From a virus: a stretch of 54,267 nucleotides of DNA. Under the pieces are notes generated by a model that saw only the letters and a list, made by a program, of their open reading frames with translations, ran no database searches and was not told the DNA's origin. The stretch spans positions 117,500-171,766 of IMG/VR virus record IMGVR_UViG_3300042691_036629; one strand, given 5' to 3'. Shown here piece after piece: positions 1 to 6,952 of this stretch. The position numbers were made by a program, and so were the translations under genes. The stretch's first letter is position 1, and every line of letters starts with the position of its first letter.

Positions 1-2
1 GG

Positions 3-248
3 GATTTCAATTGTAGTAATAATCAATTAACAACTTTAGTTGGATCACCACAAATTGGTGTGGAAAGATTTGATTGTAGTAAAAATGAATTGACATCTTT
101 AGAAGGTTCACCAAAAAAGGTTTATGTTTTTGATTGTAGAGATAATAAATTGACATCTTTGGATGGTGCGCCGACAGTTAGTGGAACTAGTCCAAGTGGT
201 GTTCCTTATCTTTTTTATGTAGGAAATAATATTAGTTTGAGTAGTTAA
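3..248 (+). CDS. Leucine-rich repeat protein, C-terminal part
   Basis: The reading frame is open from the window edge, so this is the 3' end of a longer gene. It shows about three repeats of the form FxCxxNxLTSLxGxP (for example FDCSKNELTSLEGSP and FDCRDNKLTSLDGAP), typical of short bacterial leucine-rich repeats found in large phages and thought to mediate protein binding. A valine codon (GTG) at 60 could be mistaken for a start, but the repeat pattern continues unbroken upstream of it. A strong terminator follows the stop codon. The partner is unknown. Confidence 0.85.
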   Translation, partial: DFNCSNNQLTTLVGSPQIGVERFDCSKNELTSLEGSPKKVYVFDCRDNKLTSLDGAPTVSGTSPSGVPYLFYVGNNISLSS

Positions 249-270
249 TTGACTACTCAAACTTTTTTTT
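234..270. terminator. Hairpin terminator with T-run
   Basis: An 11-bp perfect stem (AGTTTGAGTAG/CTACTCAAACT) overlapping the LRR stop codon is followed by eight T residues. It sits between convergent genes and should end the plus-strand transcript. Confidence 0.85.
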
Positions 271-553
271 ATAAACCCAGTTTTCTTAGTTTTTTATCTC
301 TATTGTACTGTAATAAATCTCTTTCATAAACAAATAGGTTCATATCAGAAACACCATGTCCAAGTTCATTAATGGCACCATTATTATAATATAATCGAGT
401 TACTTCATATTTCTTGCCATAAATTAAACCTCTATCATTTGAAATTGAAATGATAAAATCACCAATTGATGGATGATCCTTTCCATAATCAATAACTTTT
501 TTTAGTTTAGGTTTCTCCTCAAATATCTTTAATAAGAGTTTTAATATTTTCAT
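269..553 (-). CDS. Small tagged protein, barrel-like core
   Basis: 94 aa, no function recognised. The hydrophobic, basic N-terminus (MKILKLLLKIFEEKPKLKK) is followed by a core containing DFIISISNDRGLIYGKKYEV, the GKxYxV pattern of a small beta barrel. The end NRDKKLRKLGL is the shared C-terminal tag of this genome. The core and the MxLFVYExD segment are paralogous to the gene at 20087-20341. It is the last gene of the first minus-strand run. Confidence 0.8.
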   Translation of the reverse strand: MKILKLLLKIFEEKPKLKKVIDYGKDHPSIGDFIISISNDRGLIYGKKYEVTRLYYNNGAINELGHGVSDMNLFVYERDLLQYNRDKKLRKLGL

Positions 554-562
554 AAGTCCAAT

Positions 563-781
563 TTAATCACGAGTTTCTACATTACAGAAGTAATTATCGA
601 AATGACCATTACCACATGTTAAATATATTGAAGTATGACATGTTTCTGATGGTATCTGTTCAAGTTCAGATATATATTTCTCTTTCTTTTTTTTAGACCA
701 AAAGCCAGTGTTTAGACTTTCTATTGATGTATATTCATGAAATATTTCACAATCACATTGTTTACATTTTACTTTCTTCAT
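563..781 (-). CDS. Cysteine-rich small protein, possible zinc ribbon
   Basis: 72 aa. CKQCDC near the N-terminus and CHTSIYLTCGNGHFDNYFC near the C-terminus supply the cysteines and histidines expected of a zinc-binding ribbon. It lacks the C-terminal tag carried by both flanking genes. Function unknown. Confidence 0.75.
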   Translation of the reverse strand: MKKVKCKQCDCEIFHEYTSIESLNTGFWSKKKKEKYISELEQIPSETCHTSIYLTCGNGHFDNYFCNVETRD

Positions 782-796
782 AATTCGTTTTTATTT

Positions 797-1015
797 TTAT
801 ATACCCAGAAGATCTTTTAGTTTCTGATCTCTATAATACTCTTTATCCATCTGTATTCTGGTTTCATTCATAAAATAATCTATTTTGTATGAATAGTTTG
901 TCTTACCATACCAGTGTATGATTATGTTTTTCTCTTTTATATCCTTTATAATTCCTCTTATGATATATCCATCTTCAATCCAAAGGTATCTGGTACCAAT
1001 CTTTATCTCTTTCAT
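797..1015 (-). CDS. Small tagged protein
   Basis: 72 aa. The first half (IGTRYLWIEDGYIIRGIIKD) reads as alternating beta strands of an SH3/KOW-like barrel. The tail is YRDQKLKDLLGI, a tag variant with a doubled leucine. The start overlaps the stop of the upstream gene by 4 nt (ATGA), indicating translational coupling. Confidence 0.8.
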   Translation of the reverse strand: MKEIKIGTRYLWIEDGYIIRGIIKDIKEKNIIIHWYGKTNYSYKIDYFMNETRIQMDKEYYRDQKLKDLLGI

Positions 1016-1212
1016 ATCCCAAGATTTTTTAGTTTCTTATCTCTTAATAAACTCTTATAGTAGTTATAATCAACACCATAAGCACCACTATTAGGATTCA
1101 GTCTAAACATAATTGAATTACCAAGTAATCTGATATCAAATAAAGGACCGTCGTGTTTAATTCCTTGTGAATGTATAATAAAATATCTTAGTAAATCTTC
1201 ATCTACATTCAT
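1012..1212 (-). CDS. Small tagged protein
   Basis: 66 aa, no recognised domain. An acidic start (MNVDEDLLRYFIIHSQGIKH) is followed by a short strand-rich middle and the tag LRDKKLKNLGI. It overlaps the genes on both sides by 4 nt. Confidence 0.8.
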   Translation of the reverse strand: MNVDEDLLRYFIIHSQGIKHDGPLFDIRLLGNSIMFRLNPNSGAYGVDYNYYKSLLRDKKLKNLGI

Positions 1213-1478
1213 ATCCCAATCTCTTTTAGTTTTTGATCTCTAATATTCTGTTTAGTTGAAAACCATCTCCAAATACAATCAACTCCACCAGAACCGGTAA
1301 ATCTTATCCAAGCATTTGATTTATCTCTAACATTTGTACAATAGTAATAAACAGAGCAATATCTATTACTTGTTAGTCTACCATAGTCTTGCACTTTGAA
1401 ATCATACTCTTTACCAACAACTAATTGGTTGGATAAGTTTTTTCCTTTTATTTTATTTGTTATACAAACCATTTTCAT
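1209..1478 (-). CDS. Small tagged protein, KEYDF barrel family
   Basis: 89 aa. The start MKMVCITNKIKGK and VVGKEYDF match the widespread ICI...GKxYxV small-barrel pattern in this genome. It is rich in Tyr, Trp and Cys in the middle. The tail is IRDQKLKEIGI. It overlaps both neighbours by 4 nt. Confidence 0.8.
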   Translation of the reverse strand: MKMVCITNKIKGKNLSNQLVVGKEYDFKVQDYGRLTSNRYCSVYYYCTNVRDKSNAWIRFTGSGGVDCIWRWFSTKQNIRDQKLKEIGI

Positions 1479-1699
1479 AACCCAAGTTCTTTTAGTTTCT
1501 TATCTCTCCATTCTTTGAGAGTTATAAATCTATTAAAATTATAAATACCAATTACACCACTATCATTTTTAATGGATATACTTGAATTTAATTTATAATT
1601 ATCAATTCTTTTAATTGTATATCCTTTACCATAAGTTAATTTCTGTTTCTTACCATGATCAGATGAATCAATACAAAAAACAATATCACCTTCTTTCAT
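1475..1699 (-). CDS. Small tagged protein, GKGYTI barrel family
   Basis: 74 aa. DIVFCIDSS, LTYGKGYTIKRI and SIKNDSGVIGIYNFNRF are successive elements of the small-barrel family, followed by the linker LKE and the tag WRDKKLKELGL. It is probably the promoter-proximal member of the 269-1699 run. Confidence 0.82.
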   Translation of the reverse strand: MKEGDIVFCIDSSDHGKKQKLTYGKGYTIKRIDNYKLNSSISIKNDSGVIGIYNFNRFITLKEWRDKKLKELGL

Positions 1700-1725
1700 A
1701 AACCATATTAAAAGTAAATTATGTG

Positions 1726-1947
1726 TTATAGTTTTTCATATTCTTGTCCTGTTCTTAAAGGTTGAGTAGCTCCTAATCTATACTCTGTATATTCAACATT
1801 ATTGAGATAAGGTAATAGAATACTTATTTGTGGAATTCCATCTATTATTTCATCTACATAAAAGTCAACCGGAATGATATTTACGGTTAATCTAATAATA
1901 TCTCTTTTAGTAACTATTGGTTCGGTTGTTGAGTATTCTGTTATCAT
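1726..1947 (-). CDS. Hypothetical protein
   Basis: 73 aa, no tag and no recognised domain. The sequence is strand-rich (IRLTVNIIPVDFYVDEIIDG) and ends in a charged tail. It is separated by short gaps from both neighbours rather than overlapping them. Confidence 0.65.
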   Translation of the reverse strand: MITEYSTTEPIVTKRDIIRLTVNIIPVDFYVDEIIDGIPQISILLPYLNNVEYTEYRLGATQPLRTGQEYEKL

Positions 1948-1959
1948 ATTAGTCTTTGT

Positions 1960-2256
1960 TTAATAAAAATACTCTTTATAATAATTTAAGGATAAATCCA
2001 TGGAATCATATTCTTTATTCTCATCATCTAATAAACAAACATGTTCACCACAAAAGCCAAGTATTTTATATGATATACCTTTTGTGAAACCACCAAGTAA
2101 TCCAGGTGCTTTAAGACTTTTTTTACAAGTTACAAACTCACCTATATTTTTACCTATACTTTTCATAAAATCTTCATTCTGTTTTTTATGAAGATCAGAT
2201 AAGTATCTATTTTTTAATCTTATCTTTTCTAAAGATTTCTTCTTAGAATTACTCAT
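1960..2256 (-). CDS. Hypothetical protein, lysine-rich N-terminus
   Basis: 98 aa. A strongly basic, probably helical N-terminal 35 residues precede a barrel-like segment (GGFTKGISYKILGFCGEHVC). No C-terminal tag. A TATATTTG box lies 18 nt upstream of the start at 2274-2281. Function unknown. Confidence 0.75.
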   Translation of the reverse strand: MSNSKKKSLEKIRLKNRYLSDLHKKQNEDFMKSIGKNIGEFVTCKKSLKAPGLLGGFTKGISYKILGFCGEHVCLLDDENKEYDSMDLSLNYYKEYFY

Positions 2257-2261
2257 ATCCT

Positions 2262-2456
2262 TTAATGTTTATACAAATATAGGAAAATCTTCTCAATAAA
2301 CCCCTTTCTTTTTAAAGAATTGTTCTTTGACCTCATCTCTCTAAATGATTTCGTCAAATCATCGATTTCTTTTATCCTATTCTTATCACGTTCGGAACTT
2401 CTCTTTTTTGAGAGAATTTTCATAAGTTCTTCGAAATCATTCGGTAAATCGTTCAT
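2262..2456 (-). CDS. Short charged helical protein
   Basis: 64 aa, almost entirely charged and helical (SERDKNRIKEIDDLTKSFRE), possibly a coiled coil, with a hydrophobic end (FIEKIFLYLYKH). Its start overlaps the stop of the upstream gene. A TATATTTG box for the next gene lies inside its 3' end. Confidence 0.7.
   Translation of the reverse strand: MNDLPNDFEELMKILSKKRSSERDKNRIKEIDDLTKSFREMRSKNNSLKRKGFIEKIFLYLYKH
2274..2281 (-). promoter_or_regulatory. Bacteroidetes-type -7 box TATATTTG
   Basis: Matches TAnnTTTG, the -7 element of Bacteroidetes housekeeping promoters. It lies 17 nt upstream of the start at 2256. Confidence 0.55.
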
Positions 2457-2812
2457 ACACCAAGCTCATTTAACTTTTGATCTCTTATGATTCTTTTAAA
2501 GCTCCCATATATCATCTCATATCTTTCTTTATTAGATCCTAATCTATCATAACTATCAACATCAACCCAAATAACATCCCAATATTTATTAAACTCATGG
2601 AAAGTTTCTATTCTAATATATTTAGGGGTTCCGTCGGCATTCCAAACTTTTGGTCTTTCTTCTTCTTCATATCTTACACTTACAATATTTAGTTTATTTT
2701 CTAAATCTCTAACGTTTATTGTAATGGAACCAGGCATTGCCTTAGAAGTTCTTATTATATCTATGTTAAATTCTTCACCGGTTCTTTTTAATATAGCCCT
2801 AACTTTTATCAT
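2453..2812 (-). CDS. Tagged protein
   Basis: 119 aa. Strand-rich; includes ERPKVWNADGTPKYIRIETF, where the tryptophan and glycine spacing suggests a beta hairpin. Ends IRDQKLNELGV. It overlaps its upstream neighbour by 4 nt. No family recognised. Confidence 0.8.
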   Translation of the reverse strand: MIKVRAILKRTGEEFNIDIIRTSKAMPGSITINVRDLENKLNIVSVRYEEEERPKVWNADGTPKYIRIETFHEFNKYWDVIWVDVDSYDRLGSNKERYEMIYGSFKRIIRDQKLNELGV

Positions 2813-3099
2813 ATTCCAAGTTCATTTAGTTTTTGATCTCTTCTCCATTGAACTATAAAGTCATTAAAATTCATTTGTTCCATTTCACTTATACCACTTA
2901 TGATTACTCTTACCCATGGACAATTCATTTGAGCATCAATAAAGGTATCGTAGTTATCAGTTCCTTCGGTATATTTTCTTATAGCATCTTCTAATATAGG
3001 TTTTGGATCTTCATCACCGGCATACATGAATATTGCTATTACACCAGTGCCACCATTTTTAAGTGGGAATGTTGATTGGTTTATTCTTAAATCTTTCAT
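2809..3099 (-). CDS. Tagged protein
   Basis: 96 aa. The core GVIAIFMYAGDEDPKPILED and a later PWVRVIISGISEME suggest a small alpha/beta fold. Ends WRRDQKLNELGI. Four-base overlap with the upstream gene. Confidence 0.8.
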   Translation of the reverse strand: MKDLRINQSTFPLKNGGTGVIAIFMYAGDEDPKPILEDAIRKYTEGTDNYDTFIDAQMNCPWVRVIISGISEMEQMNFNDFIVQWRRDQKLNELGI

Positions 3100-3347
3100 A
3101 TACCCAGTTCTTTAAGTTTCTCTTCTCTCATTGTCTCCACATCCAATTCGTATTCGTATGCATTTTCCCAGCCAGACATATCCTTTCCGTTGACCCACCA
3201 TTTATCATAGTACCTCACGCGAACCTGATCGATAACGAAGTTGGTGGATGTGTTCGGATCGACGTATTTCCTCATTTCTATTATTCTCATTTTAATGTGT
3301 GGTTTCATTACCATGTTTCTTATCTTAACCCAATCTCCTACGTTCAT
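3096..3347 (-). CDS. Tagged protein, SH3/KOW-like; unusual base composition
   Basis: 83 aa. The start MNVGDWVKIRNMVMKPHI resembles the VGDxVxI opening of SH3/KOW-like barrels. It is a paralogue of the next gene (both have SWEAADE/GWENAYE plus VDVExM). Tail MREEKLKELGI. The stretch at about 3165-3265 is visibly richer in G and C than its surroundings (CACGCGAACCTGATCG, TTCGGATCGACG), suggesting recent exchange. Confidence 0.82.
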   Translation of the reverse strand: MNVGDWVKIRNMVMKPHIKMRIIEMRKYVDPNTSTNFVIDQVRVRYYDKWWVNGKDMSGWENAYEYELDVETMREEKLKELGI

Positions 3348-3577
3348 ATTCCTAATTCGTTTAATTTCTCATCTCTCATTCTCTCCACATCTACTACAAA
3401 TTCATCTGCGGCTTCCCAGGACATTAAAGGTTCTCTATTTAATGTAGATCTATTATGGTACTTCACGAGTATTCGTCCGGATGATATATTAGTATCTGGT
3501 ATTATCTGTATTATTTCCATTTTACCTTTACCAAATTTAAATCCGTTGATGGGTTTTATTAAGTCTCCTACTTTCAT
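3344..3577 (-). CDS. Tagged protein, SH3/KOW-like paralogue
   Basis: 77 aa. Starts MKVGDLIKPINGFKFGKGK and ends VDVERMRDEKLNELGI, aligning with the adjacent gene at 3096-3347. This looks like a tandem duplication that has since diverged. Overlaps by 4 nt on both sides. Confidence 0.82.
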   Translation of the reverse strand: MKVGDLIKPINGFKFGKGKMEIIQIIPDTNISSGRILVKYHNRSTLNREPLMSWEAADEFVVDVERMRDEKLNELGI

Positions 3578-3816
3578 ATACCAAGTTCATTTAGTTTATT
3601 ATCTCTTTCTCTCTGAAAATTTCGGAACCTTTTCACATCATATATCTCCCTGGCCCTTCTATCGTTAATTATGAATATATAGGTTCTACCATTTAAATAT
3701 TTAAGTGATTGTATCTCATATTGTTTACCTTCCGTTAGATATCTCCCTTCTGAGAATGGTATATTTGTTCCACCTTCTATACATACTACGATATCTCCTA
3801 TTCTAAACTCATTCAT
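3574..3816 (-). CDS. Tagged protein, GKQYEI barrel family
   Basis: 80 aa. RIGDIVVCIEGG, LTEGKQYEIQSL and FIINDRRAREIYDVKRF follow the family order: first strand, GKxYxV, then a ND-containing turn. Tail ERDNKLNELGI. Tightly coupled to both neighbours. Confidence 0.82.
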   Translation of the reverse strand: MNEFRIGDIVVCIEGGTNIPFSEGRYLTEGKQYEIQSLKYLNGRTYIFIINDRRAREIYDVKRFRNFQRERDNKLNELGI

Positions 3817-4160
3817 ATACCAAGTTCATTTAGTTTCCTTTCTCTAATAATATCTTTGAATTCATTTTCAAGTACTTCAAAGTCATCTAATTTGAAGTTT
3901 ATCTTGTTAGACGTGACTTTTTCGCCAAGCCAAATGGTAGTCCTACTCAAAGTTGTTTCGGAACCACTTGTGATATATGTAACGTTGTGTTCATTTTTTT
4001 TAAACCCCAGACTATATCTTTTTTCGAATCCACTATGTTCTTCCGGATTGTATATGGTTATCGTGTATCTTCCATAAGAAAGGTAGATAAACTCATCTCT
4101 TATAATAGTGAGAGTGAATCCAATATCTTTTACAAATTTTAAAAAGTCTTCTAACATCAT
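3813..4160 (-). CDS. Tagged protein
   Basis: 115 aa. The N-terminal helix MLEDFLKFVKDIGFTLTIIR is followed by strands containing LGFKKNEHNVTYITSGSETT. A DDFEVLENEFKDI helix leads into the tag IRERKLNELGI. It resembles the general head-helix plus sheet layout of phage effector proteins, but no family is recognised. Confidence 0.8.
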   Translation of the reverse strand: MMLEDFLKFVKDIGFTLTIIRDEFIYLSYGRYTITIYNPEEHSGFEKRYSLGFKKNEHNVTYITSGSETTLSRTTIWLGEKVTSNKINFKLDDFEVLENEFKDIIRERKLNELGI

Positions 4161-4384
4161 ATACCAAGTTCATTTAGTTTCCTTTCTCTTTCCAATTCAA
4201 TCTTTATAAGTATAATCATTTCCATATACTCAATCCAAGAATCCCATATACCAGTGTAAGCAACACCCTTCAATCCATTTATAAGAACTTTAATTTCTTC
4301 TATGGGTAGTTCATCAATCCATTTCTGTTTCTCTTCTCTACCTTTACTAGCAAACTCTGGTACTAACTCTTCATATGTTCTCAT
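4157..4384 (-). CDS. Tagged all-helical protein
   Basis: 75 aa, predicted helical throughout (EELVPEFASKGREEKQKWID), unlike the barrel-type neighbours, yet carrying the same tail ERERKLNELGI. It begins the run that continues down to about 2.5 kb. Confidence 0.8.
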   Translation of the reverse strand: MRTYEELVPEFASKGREEKQKWIDELPIEEIKVLINGLKGVAYTGIWDSWIEYMEMIILIKIELERERKLNELGI

Positions 4385-4417
4385 ATTCCTAATTCTTTTT
4401 AGTGATTAACAAATTTT

Positions 4418-4609
4418 TTATAAATACCCATCCCATTCAAACTTAACATCTTCTAGTTTGAAATCAATATCATAAATATCTTTCAATATCTTTACAGCAT
4501 GTTGAGCATATGTCATCCTATTCATTTCTAAACGGTGATGATTACCATTAACTATCATAGTCATTTCTTCCCCTAAGAAGGAGTGACTTTCAATAAATTT
4601 TATTTCCAT
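4418..4609 (-). CDS. Hypothetical protein
   Basis: 63 aa, untagged. Contains NGNHHRLEMNRMTYAQHAVK, a His-rich turn before a helix, and ends EWDGYL. Only 2 nt separate it from the upstream tagged gene. Confidence 0.7.
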   Translation of the reverse strand: MEIKFIESHSFLGEEMTMIVNGNHHRLEMNRMTYAQHAVKILKDIYDIDFKLEDVKFEWDGYL

Positions 4610-4611
4610 AA

Positions 4612-4854
4612 CTACTTTAATAAATCATTAAGTTTAATTTCTCTCCACTCTTCTAGTGGAACTACTTCTTCTCTAGTATACCAAGATTCCTTACCTTTGT
4701 TGTTCTTTATAGAAAAATGTTCTTTTCCTTCTATATCAAACAAAGATTTCATATTTGAAAAATCATATCTATAAAATCTTTGTTTGATATCATAGACTTT
4801 TCCCATAGTAAGTGGAATCTGATCCATATGGTTGTTTATACAAATAACTTTCAT
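4612..4854 (-). CDS. Tagged protein, ICI...GKVYDI barrel family
   Basis: 80 aa. MKVICINNHMDQIPLTMGKV, FSIKNNKGKESWYTREEVVP and EEWREIKLNDLLK show all the family elements in order. The tail is the LLK-ending variant of the tag. Confidence 0.85.
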   Translation of the reverse strand: MKVICINNHMDQIPLTMGKVYDIKQRFYRYDFSNMKSLFDIEGKEHFSIKNNKGKESWYTREEVVPLEEWREIKLNDLLK

Positions 4855-4903
4855 TCTTCCTTTTTTGAATCAATATGTCTCACTTTATAGATGAATATCT
4901 TTT

Positions 4904-5125
4904 TCATATTCCTATCTCTTTTAGCCTTTTCTCTCTCCATTCATCTATCGGCATCACCGTGATCTTGCTGTACCAGTATGTGTTTCCCTCGTCGTCCTGT
5001 ATTAGGTAGATCGGCTCTTCGGTGTTGTTGTCTTTCCCCTGTTCCAGCACGTCGTAGGCCTTTCCTGGGGTGAGGTCCCATTTGCAGTATCCAGGGTGGG
5101 ATTTTCTTATGCAGATTGCTTTCAT
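4904..5125 (-). CDS. Tagged protein, ICI...GKAYDV family, GC-rich
   Basis: 73 aa. MKAICIRKSHPGYC, LTPGKAYDVLEQG, IQDDEGNTYWYSK and DEWREKRLKEIGI make it a clear member of the barrel family. Its DNA is close to 50% GC with blocks such as TCGTCGTCCTG and CCTTTCCTGGGG, against under 30% in adjacent members. The protein is ordinary for the family; only base use is odd, which suggests recent acquisition from a relative with different composition. Confidence 0.87.
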   Translation of the reverse strand: MKAICIRKSHPGYCKWDLTPGKAYDVLEQGKDNNTEEPIYLIQDDEGNTYWYSKITVMPIDEWREKRLKEIGI

Positions 5126-5346
5126 ATTCCTAATTCATTTAATTGTTTCTCTCTCCATTCATCTAATGGAATTATAACTCTTCTCGTATAGTATGATCCA
5201 TATCCAGCATCGTTAATAATAAAGAATCTCATTTTATCATCCGGGAATTTTATTTCTTTAGCTTTTTTAACGACATTATAGATCTTACCTAAAGTTAGTT
5301 CCATATAAGTATCACCGACGTATTCGTTTATACAAATAGCTTTCAT
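5122..5346 (-). CDS. Tagged protein, ICI...GKIYNV barrel family
   Basis: 74 aa. MKAICINEYVGDTYMELTLG, GKIYNVVKKAK, FIINDAGYGSYYTRR and DEWREKQLNELGI. Closest in layout to the neighbouring gene at 4904-5125, with which it overlaps by 4 nt, but with normal AT-rich codon use. Confidence 0.87.
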   Translation of the reverse strand: MKAICINEYVGDTYMELTLGKIYNVVKKAKEIKFPDDKMRFFIINDAGYGSYYTRRVIIPLDEWREKQLNELGI

Positions 5347-5351
5347 ATGAT

Positions 5352-5624
5352 TTACTTTATAAATTCTTCAAAAATCTCGTCAATAGTTTTACCTTTTAAA
5401 TTTTTAAGGTTGTCACCTAAGTATAAACCAAATTGTTTCATATCTTCTTCGGTGTACATTTTTTCTGATTGCCATTTAGCACCAGCTTTGAAAGCATTTC
5501 TAACATCTTTATTATAATCTTCGGTGCTACCATAATCTCCTTCATATAGATCTGGTGGATATAATTTAAGAGCAACTCCTTCTAAATTTTCATTACTTTC
5601 GTTATATCTGTGTAAATATTTCAT
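5352..5624 (-). CDS. Head-targeting-type N-terminus, acidic protein
   Basis: 90 aa from the second in-frame ATG, preferred because MKYLHRYNES then matches the N-terminal module seen on other genes here; an ATG six bases upstream is also possible. Contains AFKAGAKWQSEKMYTEED, reminiscent of short phage proteins with an AKWQ helix. No C-terminal tag. Function unknown. Confidence 0.7.
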   Translation of the reverse strand: MKYLHRYNESNENLEGVALKLYPPDLYEGDYGSTEDYNKDVRNAFKAGAKWQSEKMYTEEDMKQFGLYLGDNLKNLKGKTIDEIFEEFIK

Positions 5625-5640
5625 AATCATTATTTATTTT

Positions 5641-5799
5641 TTAGTAATACTTATCGTAATTATCATCAATTGTTGAATTAAGAAACTCTAAAGCTTTCTC
5701 TTTTGAGACAGTTCCTCTAAGAGAACCAATATACTTCAGTTCACCACCTTGTGTCTTTATATCCACTCTAACGAAATAACCTCCAGGTTTAGTATCCAT
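5641..5799 (-). pseudogene. C-terminal half of a frame-split head-targeted gene
   Basis: 52 codons from an internal ATG: TKPGGYFVRVDIKTQGGELK then a helix ending DDNYDKYY. It overlaps, in a different frame, the 47-codon reading frame that supplies a targeting-type N-terminus (5757-5900). The pair reads best as one gene broken by a frameshift near 5780-5800, though two overlapping genes cannot be excluded. Confidence 0.55.
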
Positions 5800-5900
5800 T
5801 GCAATACTGCTTCTGGATATTTTTTTCTTAATTCACTTAATGAAAGCAACTCTTTATGAGATTGCTCTTTTAGCATCTTAAAATTTTTAATATACTTCAT
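5757..5900 (-). pseudogene. N-terminal half of a frame-split head-targeted gene
   Basis: 47 codons beginning MKYIKNFKMLKEQS, the N-terminal module, then a helix SLSELRKKYPEAVLQ before running out of frame. TTAATATATA lies exactly 4 nt before the ATG (5905-5914), the arrangement seen at intact head-targeted genes, so the start is reliable. Confidence 0.6.
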
Positions 5901-5904
5901 TAGT

Positions 5905-5914
5905 TATATATTAA
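5905..5914 (-). promoter_or_regulatory. Putative late promoter TTAATATATA
   Basis: Motif ends 4 nt before the ATG at 5900, the same spacing as at other head-targeted genes in the window. Confidence 0.55.
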
Positions 5915-5921
5915 AATTCTT

Positions 5922-6068
5922 TTAATCATTTATAAAAATCTTTAATTTTCTTCTAAGAGAATCTTTATACTTTTTAGGTGTCATTAAATATATAAATGAT
6001 ACAAAAATTATACAAAAAAACCAAAAAGATATGACGATTAAGTATAATAGGTTATTAAATATTTTCAT
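5922..6068 (-). CDS. Small single-span membrane protein
   Basis: 48 aa. One long hydrophobic stretch (LIVISFWFFCIIFVSFIYLM) followed by a basic tail (TPKKYKDSLRRKLK), so the C-terminus is probably cytoplasmic. Its start overlaps the stop of the upstream gene (ATGA). Function unknown. Confidence 0.7.
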   Translation of the reverse strand: MKIFNNLLYLIVISFWFFCIIFVSFIYLMTPKKYKDSLRRKLKIFIND

Positions 6069-6283
6069 CTTTTAAGTATATTCTCTATCTTTTTATCTCG
6101 TTCTTCTTGTTTGTGTAAATAATCAAAATAATCATATTTACTTTTAAACCCGTGTTTTCTTAAAACCTGAGTTTCATGTGAACGGAACTCGGTGTAACCA
6201 CGAGTTGATTTCTCACCTAAATTTTTACAAATGTATTGATAGTCGTCGTAATCATCATACATTTTATCTAGTCCACTTCCCAT
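6065..6283 (-). CDS. Tyr/Asp-rich protein with divergent tag
   Basis: 72 aa. The N-terminus is dense in D and Y (KMYDDYDDYQYICKN), then a helical part FRSHETQVLRKHGFKSKYDY. The end ERDKKIENILKR looks like a degenerate C-terminal tag. Confidence 0.7.
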   Translation of the reverse strand: MGSGLDKMYDDYDDYQYICKNLGEKSTRGYTEFRSHETQVLRKHGFKSKYDYFDYLHKQEERDKKIENILKR

Positions 6284-6293
6284 TATTTTATAT

Positions 6294-6743
6294 TTATTCT
6301 ATTCCTAATTCTGATAATTTTCTATCTCTGATCTTTTTCTGATCAACAACTATCTCTACTATTCTCTTATCTATCCACTTCTCTTTCATAAAGTTAATTA
6401 TACTAGGTCTGTTATTAGGATCTCTTGGATAAAGATCAAATGAAGAGAAATCAGTAGCAGTAACCTTAACACTATCTTTTGATACTTCTAAGATGGTTAC
6501 CTCATAAGTTACTTTATATTCTATTTTAACAGGATCTCTTTTCGGGTTGGTGTTTACAATCCCATAGTCCTTTATTATCCCAGTATCACCAGGCATTATA
6601 TCAAATATCTCTTTTTCTTTTACAACTACCTTTTTAGCAGAATCTAATTCTGTTCTGAGTGTAGTGTTTTTATCAAGGAGGTTTGATATGGTTATAGCAG
6701 AGATTACCAGTGCTATAGACAAACATATAATAACTATTAACAT
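6294..6743 (-). CDS. Tagged membrane-anchored protein
   Basis: 149 aa. One N-terminal membrane span (LIVIICLSIALVISAITISN), a helical stalk, then a soluble domain containing MPGDTGIIKDYG, TYEVTILEVSKDSVKV and NFMKEKWIDKR. Tail IRDRKLSELGIE. Paralogous to 45371-45790 in architecture and in the segment before the tag (NFxxxxWxD). If the tag works in the cytoplasm, both tag and domain should lie on that side. Confidence 0.8.
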   Translation of the reverse strand: MLIVIICLSIALVISAITISNLLDKNTTLRTELDSAKKVVVKEKEIFDIMPGDTGIIKDYGIVNTNPKRDPVKIEYKVTYEVTILEVSKDSVKVTATDFSSFDLYPRDPNNRPSIINFMKEKWIDKRIVEIVVDQKKIRDRKLSELGIE

Positions 6744-6952
6744 ATTCCTAATTCATTTAGTTTTTCTTCTCTAATTTGTTGTATGGTTTTAAAAAAATCT
6801 TGACTTATAGTAATCCAACGATGTTTATCATCACATATTATATATTTACCATTCTTAAATTGTTCAGTAAATACTTTGGGGTCGGCAATTCTATACCACT
6901 TACCAACTGTTATAGAACTAACATCATCATTATTAATACAAAGTACTTTCAT
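6737..6952 (-). CDS. Tagged protein, GKWYRI barrel family
   Basis: 71 aa. MKVLCINNDDVSSITVGKWY and CDDKHRWITISQDFF match the family; tail IREEKLNELGIC has one extra residue. Its start lies inside the 3' end of the upstream gene. Confidence 0.82.
   Translation of the reverse strand: MKVLCINNDDVSSITVGKWYRIADPKVFTEQFKNGKYIICDDKHRWITISQDFFKTIQQIREEKLNELGIC

Noticed and set aside
3063-3668. Long plus-strand open frame opposite the tagged genes
   Set aside because: Its sequence is the antisense of three overlapping minus-strand genes with clear tags; no promoter or family match.
269-5346. Idea that the tag is only a by-product of the overlapping ATGA start of the next gene
   Set aside because: The tag also occurs in genes whose stop does not overlap a start (for example 269, 4612, 9777 and 53596), and synonymous codons vary.
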